A stretch of DNA of 41,056 bases from the NCBI GenBank assembly GCA_947175295.1, contig CAMWMK010000025.1:1-41056 (forward strand), in the 5' to 3' direction. The DNA comes from an uncultured Porphyromonadaceae bacterium. GTDB lineage: Bacteria > Bacteroidota > Bacteroidia > Bacteroidales > Muribaculaceae. The position numbers were made by a program, and so were the translations under genes. Positions 8,981 through 16,483 of this stretch are shown here, in pieces (the first letter of the stretch is position 1; each line of letters opens with the position of its first letter). The notes below the pieces were generated by a model that saw only the letters and a program-made list of their open reading frames with translations, made no database searches and was not told the origin of the DNA.

Positions 8981-10336
8981 ATGGAAGACTTAAGAAAGAT
9001 CAACAGCATGCAGCTCTACTACCTATGGCGAAACCTCGCCATATCGCTGCTCTGCATAGGACTGGTGATGTGTGGCTCGCATATGGTGCCATACTACATG
9101 GCGCCGATCGTTTCGCTGGTGCTGAGCGCCATACTTTACACTATGCTTTGGAACAACAGTGTCTCCGGAGAGAGGGGATGCATGGTGGTGGTGGAGACTA
9201 TGCTCTATACGCTCGTATGCTACACGTTTGTCAGCATACTGCTCGTGGTGGTGGAGTCGCTTGGGCTCTACCGGTTTCCCAACGAGGTGATCTTCTTCAA
9301 CGATCCCTATCTGCCTTCCCTTATCCTGCTTCCTACTGGCCTTTGCGTCACGCTGTTTGCCATCTTCTTCCGCAACAGCATGCCTTCCTATAGAAGCTTC
9401 CGTATGGAATACGGCAATATTAAGGAGCGCGGATATTACGGAGTCGTCACCGGAAAGGAGATGGACATACAGCTGAGAAACCTCGCCTTGGTCTTCGCCG
9501 TGCTGACGGCTATCATATGGTCGTATTACCTTTTCTCATATGTCAATGTCAACCGCAACGCAAGAGACTGGTATGTGTTCGTATGGATAGTAGTCATCAC
9601 TGTGATCCTCGACGAGATCTTCTTCATGATCCGCTACTACAACCTTTACCTCGACCTTTACGAGCATAATGAGATCATCACTCCCGAGGAGCTTCGCGAC
9701 ATCACGGCACGTACGTATCTCCGCTACTACGTCATCTGCGGAGAATACGTCTATATGAACCGCCACGCTTTCGACAGGCTCAATCAGACCGCCGACGTAT
9801 TGGACACCCCCTTCATTACGAAGAAGACGGTCAACGGCGTTCCTACCAGCGAGGCGAGGATCATCGTGGAGCAGATGACCAAGACTAAGGGGGGAGAACT
9901 GAAGTTTTTCTTTGGCCGACATCTCGCGGGAGTGGACAAGCATTCCCTGCTCCGCTACTTCTATTTCCTTGACGGCGACATAAAGGACTATCCCGATATG
10001 GGTGGGGAAGGGGAATGGATGCATTTCGACGATGTAAAGAAGATCTACAATGAGACTCCGCTGAAGTTCGCTACCAACGCACTCAGCGACCTTATCCGCC
10101 TCTCTACGATAATGCTGGCCGAAAGGACCTACGACGAGGATGGCTACCGGAAGAACAAGATACGCTCCTATCAAAGCCATATCACGTTTGCCGACATAAG
10201 GAAGAGCAAGCTTGACTTCCAGGACGACAAGTGGATTCGCATCGCGCACTTCAACAGCGATACAAAATTTTTCAGACTGAAGAAATTCCTCCGTGAGGCC
10301 GGCGGAAAAAGAAGCGGCAGCACGGTGCGCAAATAA
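8981..10336 (+). CDS. Uncharacterised multi-pass membrane protein
   Basis: I do not recognise a family. The 451-residue protein has about six hydrophobic helices: roughly residues 17-35, 38-56, 65-92, 106-126, 163-188 and 195-213. A soluble C-terminal half of about 240 residues, rich in charged and aromatic residues, follows. The C-terminal part contains a long helical stretch (DLIRLSTIMLAERTYDED) and a basic tail (KKFLREAGGKRSGS). No signal peptide, kinase, nuclease or transporter motif is evident. It sits between the DPP-IV gene (53-bp gap, only a small GC-rich hairpin without a T-tract) and miaA (10-bp gap), so co-transcription with miaA is likely. Confidence 0.75.
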   Translation: MEDLRKINSMQLYYLWRNLAISLLCIGLVMCGSHMVPYYMAPIVSLVLSAILYTMLWNNSVSGERGCMVVVETMLYTLVCYTFVSILLVVVESLGLYRFPNEVIFFNDPYLPSLILLPTGLCVTLFAIFFRNSMPSYRSFRMEYGNIKERGYYGVVTGKEMDIQLRNLALVFAVLTAIIWSYYLFSYVNVNRNARDWYVFVWIVVITVILDEIFFMIRYYNLYLDLYEHNEIITPEELRDITARTYLRYYVICGEYVYMNRHAFDRLNQTADVLDTPFITKKTVNGVPTSEARIIVEQMTKTKGGELKFFFGRHLAGVDKHSLLRYFYFLDGDIKDYPDMGGEGEWMHFDDVKKIYNETPLKFATNALSDLIRLSTIMLAERTYDEDGYRKNKIRSYQSHITFADIRKSKLDFQDDKWIRIAHFNSDTKFFRLKKFLREAGGKRSGSTVRK

Positions 10337-10346
10337 AAGGAAAGGC

Positions 10347-11273
10347 ATGCAGTCGCGAATTCAGACACTGGCAGTGGTAGGCCCAACGGCGTGCGGCAAG
10401 ACGCGCAGGGCCGTGCAGATAGCTTCCGCTTTCGACGGTGAGATCATCAGCGGCGACAGCCGTCAGGTCTACCGCGGTATGGATATCGGCACCGGTAAGG
10501 ATATCGGCGAGTATGGAGCCGTAAGGCATCATCTGATAGACATAGCCGAGCCCGGCGACAAATACAACCTCCATCGCTTTCTTTCCGACTTCCGTGTGGC
10601 GAGGGCCGACATTGAGGCGAGGGGCAAGCTCCCGGTGCTCTGCGGAGGCACGGGGATGTATGTCGAGGCGGCGCTTTCAGGGCTCGTCATGCCTGAAGTG
10701 GAGCGCAACGAACCTCTCCGCCAGTCGCTATCCGGCAAAAGCCTCGAAGAGCTGACGGAAATACTGCGTGGCTATAAGACCCTTCACAACACTACGGATG
10801 TCGATACACGCGACCGCGCGCTCCGCGCCATAGAGATTCAGCAATACTATGCCGAGCATCCCGAGGCGGCGCAATCCGCCGACAGGGCGACAGCGACTCC
10901 GCTCCGAAGCATCGTGGTGGGACTCGACATCCCGCGCGACGCAAGGAGGGACAAGATCTCAAGAAGACTCGACGCAAGGCTCGAAGAGGGAATGATAGAT
11001 GAGATAAAGGGCCTGATCGCAGGCGGCGTCAACCCCGACGACCTCATCTATTACGGACTGGAATACAAATACGTTACACTCCACGCCATAGGTCGGCTTT
11101 CCTATGATGACATGAGGCGACAGCTTGAGATAGCCATCCATCAGTTTGCCAAAAGGCAGATGACCTGGTGGAGGGGTATGGAAAAGCGGGGCATACCGAT
11201 ACATTGGCTTCCGTATGACATGGATGACGGAGAATTTATCGGCCGCATCGCTGATTTGATGCGCCAGGCATAA
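10347..11273 (+). CDS. miaA: tRNA dimethylallyltransferase MiaA
   Basis: MiaA transfers a dimethylallyl group to A37 of tRNAs that read UNN codons. The P-loop GPTACGKT is at residues 12-19 and is followed by the family motif GDSRQVYRGMDIGTGKD. GGTGMYVEA and the C-terminal AKRQMTWWRGME are also typical. The length of 308 residues is normal. The ATG at 10347 gives a 10-bp gap from the upstream gene and starts just before the P-loop strand. A longer in-frame start at 10293 would overlap the upstream gene by 44 bp and add an unneeded basic leader. The next gene has its own promoter, so this gene closes the unit. Confidence 0.93.
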   Translation: MQSRIQTLAVVGPTACGKTRRAVQIASAFDGEIISGDSRQVYRGMDIGTGKDIGEYGAVRHHLIDIAEPGDKYNLHRFLSDFRVARADIEARGKLPVLCGGTGMYVEAALSGLVMPEVERNEPLRQSLSGKSLEELTEILRGYKTLHNTTDVDTRDRALRAIEIQQYYAEHPEAAQSADRATATPLRSIVVGLDIPRDARRDKISRRLDARLEEGMIDEIKGLIAGGVNPDDLIYYGLEYKYVTLHAIGRLSYDDMRRQLEIAIHQFAKRQMTWWRGMEKRGIPIHWLPYDMDDGEFIGRIADLMRQA

Positions 11274-11289
11274 AAATATCCCTTCTTTA

Positions 11290-11320
11290 TTGCGGGAACG
11301 GAATATATTAGCTATATTTG
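11290..11320 (+). promoter_or_regulatory. Promoter of the dedA-rpe unit
   Basis: TTG (11290-11292), then 20 bp, then TATATTTG (11313-11320) gives an exact Bacteroidetes -33/-7 pair. The predicted leader is about 55 nt. Confidence 0.72.
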
Positions 11321-11381
11321 CATTTCGGTCGGGATTCCGGCAATCGACAACAAATAAAATAAAAAAAGACAATACAAAGAC

Positions 11382-12062
11382 ATGATACTTGCAAGCATTT
11401 TCGACGCTTCTCAGTTTTTCCAGTGGTTTGTGGAAAACGCCAACTATCTCTTCGTGTTTCTCTTCATGACCATCGAGAGCAGTTTCGTGCCCTTCCCGAG
11501 TGAAGTGGTGGTGCCTCCTGCGGCATATCTGGCGTGTACCAATACCGGAGCCGGAGGGGACATGAACATTTTCATGGTAGTGGTCATGGCCACTTTGGGC
11601 GCCGTATGCGGAGCCTTCATCAACTATTTCCTTGCCCTCTGGGTAGGTCGCCCCATAGTCTATGCCTTCGCCGACAGCAAGTTCGGGCATGCGTGTCTGA
11701 TCGACCGGCAAAAGGTAGACAAGGCTGAGGCGTATTTCGACAAGCATGGAGCCGTCTCCACATTCGTAGGGCGTCTGATACCGGCTATCCGGCAGCTCAT
11801 CTCCATTCCGGCCGGACTCTCCAGAATGAACATCGGAGTGTTCGCCCTCTTCACGGCTTTGGGTGCCCTCGTATGGAACGCCATTCTTGCCGGACTGGGC
11901 TACTGGCTTTCGCTCCACGTAAAGCCTGAAGACCTTTTCGAAAAGGTGGAGCAATACAACGGCTACCTTACTTATGCCGGCTACGCCCTCTTCGCGATCT
12001 GCATCCTCTATATCCTCTACAATGCATTCAGAAAGAAAAACTACGACAGCTCCAAAGCATAA
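11382..12062 (+). CDS. DedA family (SNARE-associated / VTT domain) membrane protein
   Basis: DedA proteins are inner-membrane proteins linked to lipid flipping and membrane-potential maintenance. The 226-residue protein shows the family layout: the early motif ESSFVPFPSEVVVPPAAY (about residues 29-46) with the acidic residue and Pro-Ser-Glu, then FVGRLIPAIRQLISIPAGL (about 127-145) with the conserved Gly-Arg, Pro, Arg and Pro-Ala-Gly. It ends in hydrophobic helices and a Lys-rich tail. It has its own promoter and lies 21 bp before rpe, so the two are probably co-transcribed. The substrate cannot be inferred. Confidence 0.9.
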   Translation: MILASIFDASQFFQWFVENANYLFVFLFMTIESSFVPFPSEVVVPPAAYLACTNTGAGGDMNIFMVVVMATLGAVCGAFINYFLALWVGRPIVYAFADSKFGHACLIDRQKVDKAEAYFDKHGAVSTFVGRLIPAIRQLISIPAGLSRMNIGVFALFTALGALVWNAILAGLGYWLSLHVKPEDLFEKVEQYNGYLTYAGYALFAICILYILYNAFRKKNYDSSKA

Positions 12063-12083
12063 TAAAAGAAAGGATAAGCAAGC

Positions 12084-12728
12084 ATGAAGATATCACCGTC
12101 GCTCCTTGCAGCCGATTTCCTCAACCTCGGCAGGGAAATAGAAAAGATCAACGCCTCAGAGGCCGATTACCTTCATCTCGATGTGATGGACGGAGTGTTC
12201 GTGCCCAACATCTCTTTTGGCTTCCCGGTGCTTCAGGGAGTGGCTAAGGTATGCCGCAAACCGCTCGACGTGCATATGATGACGGTAGAGCCTGAGAAAT
12301 GGATCGGACATGTCCGCGACCTCGGAGCAAGGATAATGAATGTGCATCAGGAAGCGTGCCTGCATCTCTACAGCACGGTGCAGCATATCCATGAGGCCGG
12401 GATGCTCGCGGGCGTCACCCTTAATCCCGCCACTCCGGTTGAGACACTGACCGATATAATTCAGGACGTAGACCTGGTGCTGATAATGTCGGTGGAGCCC
12501 GGCTTCGGAGGGCAGCCGTTTATCCGGCATACCCTTGAGAAGGTCAGGAGGCTTAAGGCTCTGAGGGATGCGAGCGGCTCGAAGGCCATGATTGAATTGG
12601 ACGGAGGAGTCAATGCCAAGACCGGATCGGAGTTAGCTGAGGCGGGAGCGGATATCCTGGTAGCAGGGAGCTACGTATTCGGAGCTCCGGATATCAATGA
12701 AGCCATCCGAAGTCTGCAGAGGCTTTAA
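12084..12728 (+). CDS. rpe: Ribulose-phosphate 3-epimerase
   Basis: This enzyme interconverts ribulose 5-phosphate and xylulose 5-phosphate in the pentose phosphate pathway. The 214-residue TIM barrel starts with MKISPSLLAADF. It carries metal ligands His31 and Asp33 in HLDVMDG, His64 in DVHMM and Asp173 in ELDGGVN, with Asp33 and Asp173 as the acid/base pair. The phosphate-binding end is SVEPGFGGQPF together with VAGSYVFG. All key residues are intact. It follows dedA by 21 bp. Confidence 0.96.
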   Translation: MKISPSLLAADFLNLGREIEKINASEADYLHLDVMDGVFVPNISFGFPVLQGVAKVCRKPLDVHMMTVEPEKWIGHVRDLGARIMNVHQEACLHLYSTVQHIHEAGMLAGVTLNPATPVETLTDIIQDVDLVLIMSVEPGFGGQPFIRHTLEKVRRLKALRDASGSKAMIELDGGVNAKTGSELAEAGADILVAGSYVFGAPDINEAIRSLQRL

Positions 12729-12783
12729 GACTAAGGAAGCGTCAAGACGCTAAGTATATAACCCAACTTTAAAATATAGTATC

Positions 12784-13875
12784 ATGAAAAAACTAATCGG
12801 TAGCACAATGCTGCTTCTCTTGCTTGGCGGGTTTGCCTCCTGCGGAGGCGACTTGAATCCGGAAGATGAAGGCAACTACCGCCACCAGAAGGTCAAGGAC
12901 AAACCTGTGATGAAGACTATCCGCTTGCAGTTTGGTGGCGACTACGTCTCTGAATCGGAAGAGCCCCTGCTGAGGGCTGAGGATGGAAATACATATGTTG
13001 GTATAAATGTATACCGTACAAAAAAAGATCAGAAAGACGTAAAGGAGGAGGTATATGCATATGGCTTATTCAATGATAAGGATGGAATAAGCTTAAATGT
13101 GCTTACCGGTTATGAATATCGATTTGAAGCTACGATTTTGATAGAACAGGAAGATAGGCTTGTTCTTAAAGCAGATGAATATGGAGAACCATTCGAGCGA
13201 CGAGATGCCACCTCATCAGGTTTCAAAGGCAGTCCGAAAAATCTTTTTAATGAAGGTTTCAAGTACGCTTCTACGGCGATCATCGGGGATGAAACCACAT
13301 ATTTAGGTCAATTGTCATCTGGAACTGCATATATTACAGCCTTAGGAATGAGTCGAGCAATGCAGTATCCACGTGTAAAAAGGTTCTATGGATCAGTTGA
13401 GTCTTTTGATCCCTCAGTAAGAGATTCGATTGAAATATCTATGGGCTATAAATGTTTCGGCATAAAATTTCTCGTGGAAAGTATTCCCGCAGGGACAAGT
13501 GTCAAAGTAATTGACAATACTGACAATGCAAATCATAAAGCTGATACGGATCCACAATATTTTCTTCAATTTCCTTCAGATATTAATTTGAGTATGGATT
13601 CAGAGGAAACAAAGACATGGGAAGGGGTATATTCTCTCAATGATCTTAAAAAATCAACGAAGGACTTTCGTCTCATGTTTATTTGGGATAAAGGGAATGA
13701 TGTTACAGAAGAATTTAATTATCCAATCACTGTGACAGCCAAGAAGCAGAAGGTTTTGAAACTTAATATCGATGGTGAGGTCAATAAATTAAAACCAGGC
13801 AATATCATCCTAAACATGGAAGATACAGAACTGGAAGAAGAGAATCCGGAAGATATCATTAAGGATTTCCACTGA
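12784..13875 (+). CDS. Uncharacterised, probably surface lipoprotein with an AT-rich body
   Basis: A lipoprotein signal peptide (MKKLIGS... with lipobox FASC, Cys at about residue 20) is followed by an acidic segment and a beta-strand-rich body of about 330 residues that I cannot assign. The overall style (lipoprotein, beta-rich, short acidic tail ending DIIKDFH) resembles fimbrillin-associated lipoproteins of Bacteroidales, but no diagnostic motif is visible. Base use changes abruptly: the first ~200 bp use GC-rich codons like the neighbours, while from about 12985 to the stop the codons are strongly AT-rich (ATA, AAA, GAA, GAT, TTT). This suggests an imported or recombined body behind a native signal sequence. 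A small hairpin (AGCGTC-AA-GACGCT, 12738-12751) lies upstream; no clear promoter was seen. Confidence 0.75.
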   Translation: MKKLIGSTMLLLLLGGFASCGGDLNPEDEGNYRHQKVKDKPVMKTIRLQFGGDYVSESEEPLLRAEDGNTYVGINVYRTKKDQKDVKEEVYAYGLFNDKDGISLNVLTGYEYRFEATILIEQEDRLVLKADEYGEPFERRDATSSGFKGSPKNLFNEGFKYASTAIIGDETTYLGQLSSGTAYITALGMSRAMQYPRVKRFYGSVESFDPSVRDSIEISMGYKCFGIKFLVESIPAGTSVKVIDNTDNANHKADTDPQYFLQFPSDINLSMDSEETKTWEGVYSLNDLKKSTKDFRLMFIWDKGNDVTEEFNYPITVTAKKQKVLKLNIDGEVNKLKPGNIILNMEDTELEEENPEDIIKDFH

Positions 13876-13892
13876 CCGGGTATAAATACAAA

Positions 13893-13923
13893 AACGTCGC
13901 TCATCTCTTTGATGAGCGGCGTT
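13893..13923. terminator. Hairpin between convergent genes
   Basis: The 13-bp stem AACGTCGCTCATC (13893-13905) with GATGAGCGGCGTT (13911-13923) has a 5-nt loop and one mismatch or wobble. It lies after the plus-strand lipoprotein gene and overlaps the last codons of the small minus-strand gene. A-rich sequence on its left gives a T-tract for the minus strand. Confidence 0.65.
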
Positions 13924-14122
13924 GCGGACGGGCAAAGAACTGATGGAATATACTGTCGGATGTAATTACCCGTTCGCGGTGCTCGACGTCATGGAGAAGA
14001 CGGTCGCGGTCTTCCTTGGTGGATGAATCCTCCGGATGAGCCATATGACCGATCATCAGAAGCACCATGACCATGGCGATGAGAAGAACTACTACGAGTA
14101 AGATTTTCAGGAATGTAATCAT
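13901..14122 (-). CDS. Small single-pass membrane protein (hypothetical)
   Basis: This is a 73-residue reading frame with a long hydrophobic N-terminal helix (residues 3-27, starting MITFLKILLVVVLL), a charged middle (HPEDSSTKEDRDRL) and a basic C-terminus ending RPQRRSSKR. The ATG at 14122 is the most natural start; a TTG lies two codons upstream. It is the only gene-like frame between the lipoprotein gene and the LRR gene and has helix-plus-charged-tail organisation, but no family match is known to me. The stop falls inside the shared terminator hairpin, which fits a genuine 3' end. It could still be a chance frame. Confidence 0.5.
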   Translation of the reverse strand: MITFLKILLVVVLLIAMVMVLLMIGHMAHPEDSSTKEDRDRLLHDVEHRERVITSDSIFHQFFARPQRRSSKR

Positions 14123-14479
14123 AATCAATAACGTGCTTTTTAGAGGAGGAATATTAAGTATTAAATAAGAATCTCTATCAAACGCTCGGGATGGTCATGA
14201 CTTCCATATGATTAGGTCCTTGACCATAGCCCGTTGATTTGATACCTTTATAACATATATAAGAGGTGTAGAGTTCATTTTTAGAAAAATTAAAAAAAAA
14301 TTGTAAATTATTAAACCAATAAAACTCCTAAGCGTTTTAAGTATGAAGCCGCGAGGGAGACGGGTGCTGAAGCAAAGAAAAAGCACTGGCAGGCACCAAA
14401 CGATTTCACTACACCGCCCCACATGGGGTAGGGTCTAAACCAATGAAAAATGAACAAAAACACTAAAAATCCTAAAGTT
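14123..14479. other. AT-rich intergenic region upstream of the LRR gene
   Basis: This region holds no convincing gene. It has strongly AT-rich stretches (14129-14340), then a more GC-rich 100 bp directly before the LRR gene with a small stem CCCC-ACAT-GGGG (14417-14428). No exact TAnnTTTG element was recognised, although the downstream gene looks well expressed by its codon use. A long 5' leader is possible. Confidence 0.5.
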
Positions 14480-15532
14480 ATGAAAAAAACACTTCTCATG
14501 CTCGCCGCAGCACTTACACTTAGCGGTAGCGCTTTCGCTCAGTCAAAAGTAGAAAAGAAAGCAATGCAGTCTCTTCAGTCATTCGTGACTCAGAATGCAC
14601 AGTCGATCACTCTCAACGGCAGCAGCCTTTCAAACGTGGCCGGCATCAAGATGGAAAACGGCAGCGTGACTGAAATCGACCTCAAAGGCAAGAAACTCCA
14701 GGGCACACTCGACCTCAGCAACTTCCCCAACCTTACTAAGGTAGACGTTACAGACAACCAGCTGACAAGCCTCATCGTAGACAACTGCCCGAACCTCGTG
14801 GAGGTGAACGCAGGTCGCAACCAGCTCAAGGAGTTCTCCGCTCAGAAGTGTCCGTCGCTTCAGACCCTGAAGCTTTACCGCAACCGCCTCTCAGAGGTTG
14901 ACCTCAGCGGAGTGCCTTTGCTGAAGAACTTCAACGTTTCAAGCAACTTCCTCGTTGCGCTTGACGTAGCCAACTCGGCAAATCTTGAGACCCTCAACGT
15001 AATGAGCAACCGTCTGGAACAGCTCGTAGTGACCAACTGCACCGCCCTCAAGCACCTCTATGCAAGCTACAATGAACTGGAGCAGGTATCACTCTCAGGT
15101 CTGACTTCACTCCAGAACCTCAATATCAGCGACAACAAGATCTCTAAGCTCTACCTTCAGAATCTTCCCGCTCTCTTTACTCTGCTTGCAAGCGACAACC
15201 ACATGACAAGCTTCGGCATCAGCGGATGTCCTATGCTGAGCGACCTCTGGCTCCCCTACAACTCTCTGACTCAGTTCTCTGTTGAAAACTGCCAGAACCT
15301 CGCATTCGTTGACCTCCAGTACAACAACCTCTCCACTGTCATGCTGAGCAACTTCAACCAGCTCCAGAGAGTCAACCTGGCTCAGAACCCGCAGCTCGTT
15401 ACCCTCGACGTTTCCTTCGACTCGATTCTTCGCTTCGTAAACGTATCCGGCGACATGATGCTGACCGACTTCCGTACTCAGGCAAGCCCGGAACTCCACC
15501 AGATCCTCGGCGCATGGAGCAACTACATCTAA
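14480..15532 (+). CDS. Secreted leucine-rich-repeat protein
   Basis: A clear signal peptide (MKKTLLMLAAALTLSGSAFAQ) precedes a short helical region and then about twelve leucine-rich repeats of roughly 20-22 residues (about residues 65-335), following the pattern LxxLxVxxNxLxxL as in SNRLEQLVVTNCTALKHLYA. The Asn-ladder and Leu positions are regular. There is no lipobox, membrane anchor or obvious C-terminal sorting domain, so a periplasmic or released protein is likely. LRR proteins of this type in Bacteroidetes often bind proteins or host ligands, but the ligand here is unknown. I chose the ATG at 14480, which begins the signal peptide; an upstream ATG at 14450 would put a polar ten-residue extension before it. 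Strongly biased codons (AAC, CTC, GAC, CGC) suggest high expression. A good terminator follows. Confidence 0.85.
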   Translation: MKKTLLMLAAALTLSGSAFAQSKVEKKAMQSLQSFVTQNAQSITLNGSSLSNVAGIKMENGSVTEIDLKGKKLQGTLDLSNFPNLTKVDVTDNQLTSLIVDNCPNLVEVNAGRNQLKEFSAQKCPSLQTLKLYRNRLSEVDLSGVPLLKNFNVSSNFLVALDVANSANLETLNVMSNRLEQLVVTNCTALKHLYASYNELEQVSLSGLTSLQNLNISDNKISKLYLQNLPALFTLLASDNHMTSFGISGCPMLSDLWLPYNSLTQFSVENCQNLAFVDLQYNNLSTVMLSNFNQLQRVNLAQNPQLVTLDVSFDSILRFVNVSGDMMLTDFRTQASPELHQILGAWSNYI

Positions 15533-15557
15533 TTTGAGATTATCAAGAAAATGATAG

Positions 15558-15588
15558 GTCGGCACTCGAAAGAGTGTCGGCTTTTTTT
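15558..15588 (+). terminator. Terminator of the LRR gene
   Basis: The 10-bp stem GTCGGCACTC (15558-15567) with GAGTGTCGGC (15572-15581, two wobble pairs) has a GAAA tetraloop and is followed by seven Ts. Confidence 0.9.
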
Positions 15589-15617
15589 GCATATTACCAC
15601 ATTAATCATTAACTTTG
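15586..15617 (+). promoter_or_regulatory. Promoter of pgeF
   Basis: TTTG (15586-15589), then 20 bp, then TAACTTTG (15610-15617) is an exact -33/-7 pair. The -33 box lies in the T-tract of the preceding terminator. The predicted leader is about 75 nt. Confidence 0.75.
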
Positions 15618-15699
15618 CACTTAAGGAGATATCGAAACCCCAACGGCATATCCCTCTCTGTCCATACGGAAGGGGGAGGGCCATAAACAGATAACAGAC

Positions 15700-16380
15700 A
15701 TGAGAAGCTTTACAAAAGAAGTGCTTTTACTATCGTCAGACATAGAATGCTTCTGCATCGTGCCGGAGGCCAAGGACGGTCATACCGCTGAAGGCGACAG
15801 GAGTTTCCTGAAGCTGTGGGCAAACATTCCCGAGCAGACCCATTCCCTGAATGTAGGCATAGTGGAGAAGCCCCGACAGATATTCCGCGACACCGATGCC
15901 CTTGTCACATTCCTTAAGGATACGCCTATAGGTGTGGTCACTGCCGACTGCGTTCCGATTCTGCTGTATGCTCCAGACATCCGTGCAGTCGGTGCTGTGC
16001 ATGCAGGATGGAAGGGGACATTGGGCGGCATTGTCGACAATACCCTCGACGTGATGGAGAGGCATGGAGCAGACCTTTCGCAGACGACAGCCGTGTTCGG
16101 TCCGTGTATCAGCAAGGAAGTGTATGAAGTGGATAGAGAGTTGGGCGATAGGTTTGTAGATGCCGGATTCGGCGACTACGTAAGCTGGCCTGAGGGAACC
16201 GACGGGAAACCCCACATAGATCTTCAGGGAGTGAACGCGGAACGGCTGATGCGCAGGGGAGTAAGGCCGGGAAATATCTGTTTTGCAGATGAATGCACCT
16301 ACAGCTCCGGGCATCTGCACAGCTACCGCCGCGATGGAGACAGAGCAGGCCGCCAGCTCACGGCCATAGCGCTCACGTAG
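15700..16380 (+). CDS. pgeF: Multicopper-oxidase-like (YfiH/LACC1) family purine nucleoside phosphorylase / peptidoglycan-editing factor
   Basis: Members of this family act as zinc-dependent purine nucleoside phosphorylases/adenosine deaminases, and the E. coli homologue removes wrongly incorporated L-Ser from peptidoglycan precursors. The metal site is complete: His48 in QTHS, Cys84 in TADCVP and His101 in VHAGWKG. FGPCISKEVYEV and SGHLHSYRRDGDRAGRQ are also typical. At 226 residues it is shorter than many relatives, with a trimmed N-terminus. The ATG at 15700 follows a clear promoter. The gene stands alone and converges on the fimbrillin gene across a bidirectional terminator. Confidence 0.9.
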   Translation: MRSFTKEVLLLSSDIECFCIVPEAKDGHTAEGDRSFLKLWANIPEQTHSLNVGIVEKPRQIFRDTDALVTFLKDTPIGVVTADCVPILLYAPDIRAVGAVHAGWKGTLGGIVDNTLDVMERHGADLSQTTAVFGPCISKEVYEVDRELGDRFVDAGFGDYVSWPEGTDGKPHIDLQGVNAERLMRRGVRPGNICFADECTYSSGHLHSYRRDGDRAGRQLTAIALT

Positions 16381-16431
16381 TGATAATTACAATAGGGACA
16401 TATAGGGTGACGATTGCAGTAAGGACATGAA

Positions 16432-16459
16432 AAAAGCCACATCCGACGATGTGGCTTTT
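16432..16459. terminator. Bidirectional terminator between pgeF and the fimbrillin gene
   Basis: The perfect 12-bp stem AAAAGCCACATC (16432-16443) with GATGTGGCTTTT (16448-16459) has loop CGAC and A/T tracts on both sides. Confidence 0.88.
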
Positions 16460-16483
16460 CTACTGATAATTCAGAGGTTTCTA

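Noticed and set aside
10959..11954. 331-codon minus-strand frame across miaA and dedA
   Set aside because: It overlaps two well-supported genes and spans a recognised promoter; the translation has no family features.
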